A stretch of DNA of 43,111 bases from positions 3,613,796-3,656,906 of the forward strand of contig NZ_DS989915.1 in the NCBI RefSeq assembly GCF_000155615.1, given 5' to 3'. The notes under the pieces are model-generated. The model was not told the DNA's origin. It searched no databases and saw only the letters and a program-made list of their open reading frames with translations. The first letter of the stretch is position 1; every line of letters begins with the position of its first letter. Positions 22,668 to 31,954 of this stretch are shown in pieces. A program made the position numbers and the translations under genes. The DNA comes from Alcanivorax sp. DG881 (GTDB taxonomy: Bacteria > Pseudomonadota > Gammaproteobacteria > Pseudomonadales > Alcanivoracaceae).

Positions 22668-25451
22668 CGCCACGTTATTTTCTCTTTCTGCTGCTTGATT
22701 GCTGTTGCCGCCAGCGCGGTAGAGAGCGGGACTGATTCCAAAACGGCGGCTTTTTATTACGGCCCGGATATTCCATGGCCTTCATTGGCCGCGTATGACT
22801 TTCCTGTGGTGGAGCCGGACCAGGCCGACAGCGTGCCGCAGGCGTATCGGGACGATGACTTCTATGCCTACGTGAGCCTGGGTGAGGTGCTGGCCCAACG
22901 GCATTATTTTGCCGGGCTGGACAAGGCCTGGTTGCTGGGAGAGAACCCGGACTGGGGCTCGTTCATTCTTGATCAATCTTCTCCGGCGCTACGCCGTTAT
23001 TTTATCGATGCGGTGATCGAGCCGCTCTGGGCCCAAGGCTACCGTGGCTTTTTCCTCGATACCCTGGACAGTTACCAGCTGGTTGCCAAAGACGAGGCCG
23101 AGCGTGAACGCCAGCGGCAGGGGCTGGCAGCGCTGATTAATGCCATCGCCGAGCGCCATCCCCAGGCGGGTTTTATTTTTAACCGTGGTTTCGAACTGAT
23201 GCCGCTGGTGCAGGCCCGGGTGGATGCGGTGGCGGCCGAGTCCCTCTACCAGCGGTGGTTGCCGGACAAGGATCAGTTTACTGCTGTCCCGGAGGAAGAC
23301 AGGGCCTGGCTGCTGGGCCAGTTTGAACAGGTCCGTGAGCGTTATGGCGTCAGCACTATCGCCATTGATTATGCGCCTCCTGCGTCCCGTGACCAGGCGC
23401 GCAAGATCGCCAGCGACATTGCCCAACACAACGTCATCCCCTGGGTCACTAACCCGGCGCTGGACATGATGGGCGTGGGGGAGCTGGAAATCCTGCCCCG
23501 CCAGGTGCTGCTGGTGTACGGCGGCAGCTCGGAGCGCACCTGGGAGTTGACCGATGCGGTGCGCTACGGGCTGATGCCCCTGCAGTTTCAGGGCTTGGTG
23601 CCGGATATTCGTGCGGTGGATGCGCCCATGCCGGCGGGCACACTGGCCGGCCGCTACGCGGGCATTGTTATCTGGCTGGAAGATTCGGAAGTCGCCAGTG
23701 ATGGCTTTGAAGACTGGCTGGCGCAACAGAAAGAGGCCGGTGTGCCCATCCTTATGCTGGGGTATCCTGCCATTGACCCGCAGGGCCCCCATGCTCGGGA
23801 CTTCGGTTTTGAGTCGCGCAACACACCGGCAAGTCCGCCACAGATTGTCTCTCAGCACCCGGACATGGGCTTTGAGATTCCGTTGCCGAAACTGCTGGAG
23901 CTGTCTGCGCCGGTGGACAACGACAACGCCACTCCCTGGTTAAAATTACGCAGCGAGAACCAGACGTTTACCCCCGCAGCGACAACCCCCTGGGGCGGTT
24001 ACGCCTTCCAGCCCTTTCTGATTCGTTCCATTTTGCCCGGCGTGCAAGGCGACGGCATGGATCGCTGGGTGTTGAACCCGCTCAGTTTTACCCGCGAAGC
24101 CCTGCAATTGCCCGACATGCCTATTCCGGACGTGACCACCGAAAACGGGCGGCGACTGTTGTTTGCGCACATGGACGGCGATGGTTTCCCCAGCCTGGCA
24201 GAAGTGGAAGGGTACCGCGGGCGGGCGGATGCCCTGGTGCTGCTGGATGAAATTCTCGAGAAATTTGATATTCCCACCACCATCTCCGTGATTGAAGGGG
24301 AAGTGTCCAGCGATGGGCTGTACCCCAAAATGGCCCCCGAACTGCAGCGTATTGCCCGTGCCGTGTTTGCCCTGCCCCATGTGGAAGCGGCAACGCACAC
24401 TTACTCGCATCCCTTTTTCTGGTACGACGCCCAGGCAAACCCCGGGGAGCTGTACGGGCCGGAAGGGCAGCTGCGGCTACCGCTGCCGGACTACCGCATG
24501 GACCCGGTGCGCGAAGTGGTGGGCTCGGCCAATTATATCGAGCGCGAGCTGTTACCTCCCGGCAAGAAGACCCGCATGGTGCTGTGGAGCGGTGACACCA
24601 TTCCCACACCGGAAGCGCTGAAAGCGGCCCGTGAAGGTGGGCTGTTGAACATGAACGGCAGCGACACGACCATTACCAACAGCGCGCCCACCTGGACACT
24701 GGTGAAGGGCATTGGTATCCCGAAAGGGGATGAGTATCAGGTCTACGCGCCCAACCAGAACGAAAATATTTATACCAATAACTGGACCGGGCCTTTCTAC
24801 GGCTTTGAGCGGGTTATTGAAACCTTCAAACTGACCGAAACGCCTCATCGCTTCAAGCCGGTGGATATTTACTACCACACCTATATTGCCAGCAAGAATG
24901 CGTCACTGGAGTCCCTGCGGCGGGTGTACCAATGGGCCAGCGATCAGCCGTATTTTCCGCTGTTCGCATCGGACTACAGCCGCAAAGTGCTGGATTTCAA
25001 CGACATGGTGATCGGCCGCCGGGGCGATCAATGGTGGATTCAGGGCAACGGCCAGCTACGTACGTTACGATTGCCGGACGGGCTGGCGCTTCCCGCCTTG
25101 GCACAAAGCAGTGGTGTGGCCGGCTACCGCGAGGACAAGCCCGGACGTTATGTGCATTTGAGCGGTGAGCAGGCACATTGGCGAGGCCAGGCATCCAGCG
25201 AGAACGGCAGCCGGGTGCCGTATTTGCAGCAGGCGAATGGCCGGCTGACGACTTTTTCCCGCGACGGGCGAAACCTGCGCTTCTCTCTGGAAGCCATGAC
25301 GTCGCTGGCGTTTTCCCTGGGCAATGCCCGGGGCTGCACGTTGTCTCATCAGGGAAAAACACTGAAACCTGCCGGCAGGGAAGGCCGGCTCTACCACTAC
25401 AGGAGTGCGGCGCGTGAGCTCAATGAGCTACGGCTACAATGTCCGCACTGA
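22665..25451 (+). CDS. pelA: PelA, periplasmic Pel deacetylase/hydrolase
   Basis: PelA partly deacetylates the Pel polysaccharide and can hydrolyse it. The 928-residue product (P. aeruginosa: 948) has a signal peptide (about 1-18). A glycoside hydrolase domain follows, with the acidic residues of FLDTLDSY (D132/D135) and E192 in AAESLYQRW. After a Rossmann-like linker comes a deacetylase domain with metal ligands in HMDGDGF (D504, D506) and THTYSHPF (H578, H582), then a C-terminal beta-rich region. The spacing of these residues matches the P. aeruginosa enzyme. The end overlaps pelB1 by 38 bases. The unusual AUU start is described separately. Confidence 0.93.
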   Translation: MRHVIFSFCCLIAVAASAVESGTDSKTAAFYYGPDIPWPSLAAYDFPVVEPDQADSVPQAYRDDDFYAYVSLGEVLAQRHYFAGLDKAWLLGENPDWGSFILDQSSPALRRYFIDAVIEPLWAQGYRGFFLDTLDSYQLVAKDEAERERQRQGLAALINAIAERHPQAGFIFNRGFELMPLVQARVDAVAAESLYQRWLPDKDQFTAVPEEDRAWLLGQFEQVRERYGVSTIAIDYAPPASRDQARKIASDIAQHNVIPWVTNPALDMMGVGELEILPRQVLLVYGGSSERTWELTDAVRYGLMPLQFQGLVPDIRAVDAPMPAGTLAGRYAGIVIWLEDSEVASDGFEDWLAQQKEAGVPILMLGYPAIDPQGPHARDFGFESRNTPASPPQIVSQHPDMGFEIPLPKLLELSAPVDNDNATPWLKLRSENQTFTPAATTPWGGYAFQPFLIRSILPGVQGDGMDRWVLNPLSFTREALQLPDMPIPDVTTENGRRLLFAHMDGDGFPSLAEVEGYRGRADALVLLDEILEKFDIPTTISVIEGEVSSDGLYPKMAPELQRIARAVFALPHVEAATHTYSHPFFWYDAQANPGELYGPEGQLRLPLPDYRMDPVREVVGSANYIERELLPPGKKTRMVLWSGDTIPTPEALKAAREGGLLNMNGSDTTITNSAPTWTLVKGIGIPKGDEYQVYAPNQNENIYTNNWTGPFYGFERVIETFKLTETPHRFKPVDIYYHTYIASKNASLESLRRVYQWASDQPYFPLFASDYSRKVLDFNDMVIGRRGDQWWIQGNGQLRTLRLPDGLALPALAQSSGVAGYREDKPGRYVHLSGEQAHWRGQASSENGSRVPYLQQANGRLTTFSRDGRNLRFSLEAMTSLAFSLGNARGCTLSHQGKTLKPAGREGRLYHYRSAARELNELRLQCPH

Positions 25452-26292
25452 ACGGCTGCGGGTTCTTGGTCTACCGGAATTATTTGCCTTTCTGATTCTT
25501 ATCGGGGTGGTGTGCTGGATGGTGTTCCCGCGGGACCTGTCTTCGTCCCTGCGTAGTGCGCGGCTGGACGCGGTGACGTTCAGCTATATGCAAGCCTGGC
25601 TGAAAGCCAAGCCGGATGACCACGAATTGCGCCTGTTGATGGCCCGGGAATTGATTCTGCAAGGTGATTTCGTGGCGGCGGATGAGCAGCTGCAAGTCGT
25701 GACCGCGGACAGTAATGGGCGCTATGACACCCAGATTGCCTGGCTGGAACTGCGCCGGGATTTTACCCGTTTGATGGCCATAGACGCCGACAACCGTCGT
25801 GGCACCATGCTTGAGCATGAAACCCTGACCCGTTTGCGCGCGATTGACTGGGCGGCCCTGAACAGTGAAAAACGCATTCGTTTCGCCGAGATGGCCCTGG
25901 CCATGGGCAGCGTGGACCTGGCGGTGCAGGCCTACCGCCGGTTGGCTGACAGCGCGGCCAACCCCAGCCAGTGGTACGTCAAGGCGGCGAAAGTACTGCT
26001 TGCCCACGGGCGCTATTCCGAGTCTGCGGATGCCTACATTGCAGCCATGGATGCGCGTGGCAATTACACGGTGCGTAAACGCTATTTCCTCGCCGCACTC
26101 AGCGCACTGCAGTCGGGTAGCCTGCATGACAAGGCGCTGCGCCTGGCTCAGGCGCGGGAGCGTGCTTTTTATAACGACAAGGCGGTGTTGTATCGCTTGA
26201 TGACCCTAGCCCAGGCCGGCGGCAACATGCCCCTGGCCGAGCACTATGCGGTGTTGTTACTGGGTCTGCCGTCCGAGGAGGGCAGCCGATGA
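25414..26292 (+). CDS. pelB: PelB N-terminal half: membrane-anchored TPR protein
   Basis: The 292-residue product has one membrane helix at about residues 18-36 (LFAFLILIGVVCWMVF). Helical repeats of the TPR type follow, for example WYVKAAKVLLAHGRYSESADAYIAA. This corresponds to the start of P. aeruginosa PelB, whose single 1193-residue chain has an inner-membrane anchor, many TPRs and an outer-membrane barrel. The GTG start at 25414 is 8 bases after AGGAG; ATG at 25423 is an alternative. It ends in an ATGA overlap with the second half. Its frame closes cleanly and the next gene has its own signal peptide, so this is a split gene rather than a frameshift. Confidence 0.8.
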   Translation: MSSMSYGYNVRTERLRVLGLPELFAFLILIGVVCWMVFPRDLSSSLRSARLDAVTFSYMQAWLKAKPDDHELRLLMARELILQGDFVAADEQLQVVTADSNGRYDTQIAWLELRRDFTRLMAIDADNRRGTMLEHETLTRLRAIDWAALNSEKRIRFAEMALAMGSVDLAVQAYRRLADSAANPSQWYVKAAKVLLAHGRYSESADAYIAAMDARGNYTVRKRYFLAALSALQSGSLHDKALRLAQARERAFYNDKAVLYRLMTLAQAGGNMPLAEHYAVLLLGLPSEEGSR

Positions 26293-29081
26293 CCCGCCGC
26301 CCGCTGATACGACGATGGCTCCATGCGGCCATTTTCCCCTTGGCGCTGTCTACCGTACCGCTTGCCCATGCGGACACGCCGGCGCCTTATGTGGAGCGCT
26401 ACTACGACCGCAGCTACCAGGTGTTCGTGGGGTCGGGGAACCTGGTTCGGGCCCGGCAGGTGGCTGAGAATGCGCTTTACTGGCGCCCGGATGATGAACG
26501 CTGGTGGCGCCGGCTGGCGGAGATATCCCGTTGGCAGGGGGATCCGGAAACCTCACTGAAAGCCTGGCGGCAGGTGGCCTTGCGCAGTAATGATCCGGAG
26601 GCCTGGAAGCAGGTGCTGGTGTTGGCACCGCTGACTTACAGCAACCGCCTCGCGCTGCGGGCCAACAAGGCGCTGTTAAGCGCCTCTCCCTACGATGCCG
26701 ACATCATTGCCACCATCAGTCAGCAGTATGAGCTGCTGGGGCAACCGGATGAGGGCCTGCGTTTCTTCGCAGACTGGCGTCGGCGTTACCCCAGTAAAGC
26801 GGCATTACGGGAAATGCAGCGGCTCGCCTTGAATCAGGGTGAGGATGTCTTGGCTGCGCGCTATTCACGGGAATATATGGACCGCTTTGGCCCGGAAGAG
26901 GCCATGGCTGCCCAGGCGGCAGACTTGTTCTGGCTTAATGGTCAGCGCGAAAAAGCCCTGCAGGACCTGGACCGTGACGCCAGTGATTTAGCCTATTCGC
27001 CGGCACTGTCCCGGCGTATTGCGGTGATGGCCGGAGAGTTGGGCGAGTGGGATCTGGCGCTGGATCGTTACCAGCAATTGGTGGATAACGACGACGACCA
27101 GATTACCGATTTGTACCATTACATCACGCTGGCCCGTTATTACCGCCCGGATCGTGTGGCATCACTGATGGATCGGGCCTGGCAGAAGAACCGCAATCCG
27201 CAATTTGCCCTGGGGGCGCTCTATCAGCTGAACGATCGCCGTGATGATGAGGCCATTGATGCTTTCCTGTCAGGGTTGAGTGAAGAGCAGTGGCAAACAC
27301 TGATACAGACTCCGGAATTTCTGCGCTTCTATGCCAATCTGCAATTGCGTCGCGGGGACCCGCAAGCCGCGCAGCGCTGGTTGCAGAAAGCACTGGCCCT
27401 GAATCCGGCTGACCGGGAAACCCGGGTCAGCTGGATGTGGCTGCTGATTGCCACCGGCCAGGACCGGGAGCTTCGCCAGGCCCTGGTCACCTGGGAAGGC
27501 GCGGCCCGAAGTGATCGGCGCTACTGGGAGGTGCTGTCGGCGTCACACATGGCATTGGGCAATGCGGAACAGGCCCTGCGCTATGAAACCGAATTACTGA
27601 AAACCGCACGCCAGAACTGGGAGCGCCAGTGGTATTACGCCCAGGCGTTGATTGCCACCGGTCGAAACGGGCAGGCCTGGCCGGTGCTGCGGCACCTCAA
27701 GGAACAATTGCCCTTGACGGTCGAGCCGCAAAAGCAGGCCATTTACCGGGATATGCAATTGACGCTGAGTCTGTTGTTTGACGATGGCGATACCTCGCTG
27801 AAGCTGGCTCGGGCGCAAACGCAAGGCATGGACAGTGATCCGGTGGCCCGGGCCGAGTGGTTGGCGCAATGGGCGATCGGGCAGTCAGAGCCCTTGCTGG
27901 CCCAGAGTTGGTATTTGCGTAAACAGCAGGCGCAAGGGGCGCTCAAAGCCGGCTCGGCACTGGCTTTTGCACTGGTGCAGGATGATCTGGACGCGGTGGC
28001 GCAGATCCGTGAGCAGTATCAGGGCCAGCTTACCCTGTCCGAGCAGCTGGAAGCCCAGGTGCGGCTGGATGAACCGCGCCGTGCTGCCAGTACCTTTATG
28101 GCCATTCAGGCCGGGTCGCCGGAACTGGCCGGCAGCAATAACCTGCAGGAAAGCCTGCTATTGCCCACGGCCCGCTCGTCACAGTTTCATATTGAACAGC
28201 GCCGTTTGGGGGCGCTGGATATTCAGGATCTGCAGTTTGTGCAGTACCAGCCGCTCAGTGATTTCACCCAGCTGTCTGTGGAAGCCCGCCAGCGCAATTT
28301 CAGCAGCAATGATGATGAACTGCTGCAAATCAGTGATGACGAGCAGCGGCTGTCGATGGCGCTGGCTTACCAGCGCGAACGGTTCCGCAGCCGCCTGGAG
28401 CTGGGCCAGCGCAACCTGTTGGGCAACAGCGAAACCATGGCGGACCTGGAGCTGGGCGCCAACTGGACCCGGTACTGGTCCGGTAGCCTGAATTACCAAT
28501 GGCGCATGCCCGCAGATGAGTCGTCCCTGCTGATTCTCGGTGCGTCGCGCACGGGTAGCCAGTGGTTGCTGAACTGGACGCCATCCTCTACCTGGCAAAG
28601 CAGTGTGGATTGGGCCAACTATGACTATCAGGATCTCAATGATAGTGATCTGGGCAGTGGCAGCATTATCAATGCCCAGAGTACCTGGCGCCCCTGGTTG
28701 TCGCGCTTCTCTCCCGGGGTACGGGTGAGGCATACCCGGGCTGACTTTACCGCCGGTGAAGACAGCATGGCAGAAGTGCGTGCCTTGCTGCCGCCGGGTG
28801 CCCAGACGTTACCGCTGCCGCAGGACTATCACGAGTCGGAAGTGGTGCTCCTGCTGGGCCAGCCGGATGTGCATATTCGTCCGCACCGTTTGCAGGGCTG
28901 GGCAGAAATAGGTTACAGCCATAACAGTCTTTCGGGAGCGGGTTTTACCGGCCGCTTCGGTGTGGAAGGGCCGCTGATCGGCCGGGATGAATGGAAGCTG
29001 TATGCAGAACAACAGCTCAATAGTGGGGGCAGTGGTGAAGACAGCTACCGCTTCGGGCTGCAATATAGAGTTTATTACTAG
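26289..29081 (+). CDS. pelB: PelB C-terminal half: TPR and outer-membrane beta-barrel
   Basis: The 930-residue product starts with a signal peptide (RRPLIRRWLHAAIFPLALS and on to AHA, cut near residue 28). About 550 residues of TPR-like helices follow, then a C-terminal barrel of about 300 residues with alternating strands ending in FGLQYRVYY, a final aromatic typical of outer-membrane proteins. It would form the Pel export pore, with the TPR part positioning PelA. Together the two halves (292 + 930) are about the size of whole PelB. It overlaps the first half by four bases, so both are translated from one message. Confidence 0.88.
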   Translation: MTRRPLIRRWLHAAIFPLALSTVPLAHADTPAPYVERYYDRSYQVFVGSGNLVRARQVAENALYWRPDDERWWRRLAEISRWQGDPETSLKAWRQVALRSNDPEAWKQVLVLAPLTYSNRLALRANKALLSASPYDADIIATISQQYELLGQPDEGLRFFADWRRRYPSKAALREMQRLALNQGEDVLAARYSREYMDRFGPEEAMAAQAADLFWLNGQREKALQDLDRDASDLAYSPALSRRIAVMAGELGEWDLALDRYQQLVDNDDDQITDLYHYITLARYYRPDRVASLMDRAWQKNRNPQFALGALYQLNDRRDDEAIDAFLSGLSEEQWQTLIQTPEFLRFYANLQLRRGDPQAAQRWLQKALALNPADRETRVSWMWLLIATGQDRELRQALVTWEGAARSDRRYWEVLSASHMALGNAEQALRYETELLKTARQNWERQWYYAQALIATGRNGQAWPVLRHLKEQLPLTVEPQKQAIYRDMQLTLSLLFDDGDTSLKLARAQTQGMDSDPVARAEWLAQWAIGQSEPLLAQSWYLRKQQAQGALKAGSALAFALVQDDLDAVAQIREQYQGQLTLSEQLEAQVRLDEPRRAASTFMAIQAGSPELAGSNNLQESLLLPTARSSQFHIEQRRLGALDIQDLQFVQYQPLSDFTQLSVEARQRNFSSNDDELLQISDDEQRLSMALAYQRERFRSRLELGQRNLLGNSETMADLELGANWTRYWSGSLNYQWRMPADESSLLILGASRTGSQWLLNWTPSSTWQSSVDWANYDYQDLNDSDLGSGSIINAQSTWRPWLSRFSPGVRVRHTRADFTAGEDSMAEVRALLPPGAQTLPLPQDYHESEVVLLLGQPDVHIRPHRLQGWAEIGYSHNSLSGAGFTGRFGVEGPLIGRDEWKLYAEQQLNSGGSGEDSYRFGLQYRVYY

Positions 29082-29092
29082 GAGTGAATCCA

Positions 29093-29617
29093 ATGAGACT
29101 GAGCATTCCGCTACTGGGAACCTTGCTGTTAGCCACCGTGCTGGCCGGGTGTACCCATGTTCGCAGCAGCCAGGATGTGGAACTGTCCGGCGAGGGCAAC
29201 TGGCTGGTTCTGCCGATGGTTAACCGTACCGCGACGCCCCAGGCGGGCTTACGGGCGGCGTCCATTGTCGAATCCGTGCTGTACCGCCATGGCGTGAATA
29301 ACGTAACCCGCTACCCGGAAAGCGATAATGAAGGGGTGTTGTTTGAAGGCACCTCGGCGGCCAACCGCAAGAAAATGAATCAGTGGGTTGCCTCGCAATC
29401 GGCCCAGTATGTGGTGAGCGGGGTAGTGCACGAATGGCGCTATAAAACCGGCGTTGATGGTGAACCTGCGGTGGGGGTGATGATCGAAATTCGTGAGTTG
29501 CCGGCAGGCCGTATCGTCTACAGCGGTACCGGCTCACGGGCCGGCTGGGCACGCCAGTCGCTCAGTGAAACCGGGCAGAAGGTCATCGATAAATTGCTCG
29601 CCCCGGTGGTGCAGTAA
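29093..29617 (+). CDS. pelC: PelC outer-membrane lipoprotein
   Basis: PelC forms a ring at the inner leaflet of the outer membrane that guides Pel to PelB. This 174-residue protein (P. aeruginosa: 172) has a lipoprotein signal with lipobox LAGC near residue 20. The residues after the cysteine are Thr and His, which does not block sorting to the outer membrane. The start was set at ATG 29093 because TAGGAG (29079-29084) is 8 bases before it; GTG at 29084 overlaps that site. The stop overlaps pelD in TAATG. Confidence 0.9.
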   Translation: MRLSIPLLGTLLLATVLAGCTHVRSSQDVELSGEGNWLVLPMVNRTATPQAGLRAASIVESVLYRHGVNNVTRYPESDNEGVLFEGTSAANRKKMNQWVASQSAQYVVSGVVHEWRYKTGVDGEPAVGVMIEIRELPAGRIVYSGTGSRAGWARQSLSETGQKVIDKLLAPVVQ

Positions 29618-30951
29618 TGCTTGAGCGCATCAGCAACGGCAAACTGGCGGGGCTGTTCATGCCCGAGCCAAGAGTGCTGTGGTCGCTGTGCGAAGCAGTG
29701 ATTCTGATGGCGCTGGCGGTTGCCATGGGGTTGTGGCTGCGTGAGGAGGATCCGCTGACACTTATCGGGACCTTCCGTTGGGTGTTGCTGGTACCGATAT
29801 TGCTGGCGCTGCGTTATGGCAGTTTGCTTGGGGTATTCGGCATGCTGTGCCTGGTGGCCAGCTGGTTTGTGCTGACTGCCCTGGGCTTCTATCCAGGGAT
29901 GGAGTTTCCGGAATCCACCATGCTTGGTGGTTTCGTGATTACCCTTATCTGCGGTGAGTTTGCGGATATGTGGCGCGTCAAGCTGATGCGCGCAGACAGT
30001 GCCGCCAGCTATGCACTGGAGCGCTTGCAGAACCTGACCCAGCGGTATGTGCTGTTGCGCCTCTCCCACGACCGGTTGGAAGAAAACCTGCTGATTAAGC
30101 CGTATACCGTGCGCGATGCGCTGGTGCGGTTACGTGATCTGACCCTGGATGAAAGTGACAAGGTGCGCCTTCCGGCGGCGGATGACCTGATCCACATGTT
30201 GGCAGAATATTGCCAGCTGCAACGTGCCGCGCTTTACCGGGTGGTGGATGGCGAAATCGATGATGAGCCCGCTTCCCAACTGGGTGAAATGCGTCCACTG
30301 GAGCGCAACAACGCCTTGCTCCAGCATGCACTGGAAAACCAGCTGCTTGCCCATGTGCAGCAGCATGACCACGACAGTAATTATCATGGCCAGTATCTGG
30401 TTGTGGCCCCTATTATCAACAGCGGTGGTGCCTTGATCGGGGTGATGGTGATTGAGCGTTTGCCGTTCCTGTCCATCAATTATGAAAACCTGCAGCTGTT
30501 GTCTGTGCTGCTTAACTTCTATGCCGATATCGTGCATGCCGGCGATGAAGTCGATGACATGCTGGATCGCTGGCCCACCATGCCGTTCCGGATTGCCAGT
30601 GAGTTGGCCGCGCTGGTGCGCCTGCGCGAGGGTGGCCGGGTGGATACCTCCCTCACCTTGTTTGTCGCTGACGAGAGCGAGCAGGCTGGATTGATTCTTG
30701 ATGACCTGGCCCGCGGCCTGCGCAGCCTGGATCTTGCCTGGTGGGTAAATGACAGCGTCTTGATGATCATGATGCCGATGACCGGGGAATCCAGTCTGGA
30801 AGGCTTTGTGTTACGTACCGAGAAATGGCTGGCCGATGAGTATGCCTTTATGAGCCTGCGTCAGGCCGGGGTGCAGTTCTATTACCGTCACCTGGATCAG
30901 CGTGAGGCAATGGAGCAGGTGGCCGAGCTACTGGAGGCGGCGGGTGTCTAG
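29617..30951 (+). CDS. pelD: PelD, c-di-GMP receptor of the Pel synthase
   Basis: PelD switches on Pel synthesis when it binds c-di-GMP. The 444-residue protein (P. aeruginosa: 455) has four membrane helices near the N-terminus (about 20-115), a GAF domain (about 170-310) and a degenerate GGDEF domain. The inhibitory-site ligands are kept: R369-x-x-D372 (LRSLDLAWW) and R400 (LRTEKWL). These fall within two residues of R367, D370 and R402 in P. aeruginosa. The operon should therefore be controlled post-translationally by c-di-GMP. No diguanylate cyclase gene is in the window. Confidence 0.93.
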   Translation: MLERISNGKLAGLFMPEPRVLWSLCEAVILMALAVAMGLWLREEDPLTLIGTFRWVLLVPILLALRYGSLLGVFGMLCLVASWFVLTALGFYPGMEFPESTMLGGFVITLICGEFADMWRVKLMRADSAASYALERLQNLTQRYVLLRLSHDRLEENLLIKPYTVRDALVRLRDLTLDESDKVRLPAADDLIHMLAEYCQLQRAALYRVVDGEIDDEPASQLGEMRPLERNNALLQHALENQLLAHVQQHDHDSNYHGQYLVVAPIINSGGALIGVMVIERLPFLSINYENLQLLSVLLNFYADIVHAGDEVDDMLDRWPTMPFRIASELAALVRLREGGRVDTSLTLFVADESEQAGLILDDLARGLRSLDLAWWVNDSVLMIMMPMTGESSLEGFVLRTEKWLADEYAFMSLRQAGVQFYYRHLDQREAMEQVAELLEAAGV

Positions 30952-31954
30952 TCTCAAGCTGCTTATCTATGCGATCAGTGCGGAGATCGCTTCCCTGCTG
31001 TTGCTGTTGAGCAGACAGGCAGACCTGTCCCTGTTCGTGCTGTACCTTTTCTCTCACGGTTTGGCATCGGCATTGCTGTCAGTTGTGGCCTGGGGACTGT
31101 TGCCGGCACGTTTCAGAACGCCAAAGATTCTTTCCTGGGTGCTGATTTTTTCCTTTGCGTTTTTTATTCCGGCGGTGGGGCTGGTCACCATCCTGGGTGG
31201 GGTGGCATTGGGTATCTGGCTGCCGGCGCTGTTTCGGGACAAACCCTTCGGATTGGTGGCGCAGCCTTATTTTTCCCCGGTACAGGTCAACAGCGCGGCC
31301 GGTTTTCGGCAAATCGATCTGAAAAGCCTGCTGACCACATCAAGGGCGCCCAATGCCCTGCGGGTGCAGGGCATGTTGGTGCTCAAGGACATGCCCGCCA
31401 AGGTAACCGGCAATTTGTTACGCCATACCCTGGGGGATTCCTTTGAAGATTTGCGGCTACTGGCCTACGGGATTCTTGATCAGAAAGAAAAGGAAATTAC
31501 CCGGGATATCGAGCGCGCCCTGCACCTGTTGGAGCGGGCCAAGGAGTCACGCCGCTACCGTTTGGCCCGTCGCCTGTCCGAGCTGTATTGGGAGCTGAAT
31601 TATCAGGACCTGGTGCGCGGGGATATCCGTACCCTGACGTTGGAACGGGCAGCATTCTATGCCGACATGGGCTTGATGGAAGCGCCGGAAGACGCCGGCT
31701 TGTGGTTGCTGCGCGGGCGTATTCAGTTAAGCCAGGGGGAAATCGGTGAAGCACACCAGTCCATGACCTTCGCCCGTCGCCTGGGATTGTCCGCAGCGAA
31801 AGTGAACCCCTGGCTGGCCGAGATCGCGCTGCAACGTCGGCAAATACCGCTGGTGCGGCTGCTGATGCGTGAAATTACCGATGACAGCCAATTCACCCAA
31901 CTCAATAAATCCGTTGAATTCTGGAGGGCCCATGAGCCTGCCACGGGCGGATAG
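30944..31954 (+). CDS. pelE: PelE, inner-membrane TPR protein
   Basis: The 336-residue protein (P. aeruginosa: 329) has two or more N-terminal hydrophobic segments (about residues 3-80) and a cytosolic helical part with TPR-like pairs (GDIRTLTLERAAFYADMGL, AGLWLLRGRIQLSQGEIGEA). PelE bridges PelD and PelF and stimulates polymerisation. The start is GTG at 30944, which has GGAGG 6 bases before it and overlaps the pelD stop. An upstream open frame to 30902 lies within pelD. The end overlaps pelF by 23 bases. Confidence 0.9.
   Translation: MSSLKLLIYAISAEIASLLLLLSRQADLSLFVLYLFSHGLASALLSVVAWGLLPARFRTPKILSWVLIFSFAFFIPAVGLVTILGGVALGIWLPALFRDKPFGLVAQPYFSPVQVNSAAGFRQIDLKSLLTTSRAPNALRVQGMLVLKDMPAKVTGNLLRHTLGDSFEDLRLLAYGILDQKEKEITRDIERALHLLERAKESRRYRLARRLSELYWELNYQDLVRGDIRTLTLERAAFYADMGLMEAPEDAGLWLLRGRIQLSQGEIGEAHQSMTFARRLGLSAAKVNPWLAEIALQRRQIPLVRLLMREITDDSQFTQLNKSVEFWRAHEPATGG

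Noticed and set aside
22541-22735. A 64-codon plus-strand ORF just before pelA.
   Set aside because: It overlaps the pelA leader and signal peptide in another frame and has no ribosome site or recognisable content.
25405-26292. PelB split as a frameshift or sequencing error.
   Set aside because: The first ORF ends in a clean ATGA overlap and the second starts with a full signal peptide, which a simple frameshift would not create.
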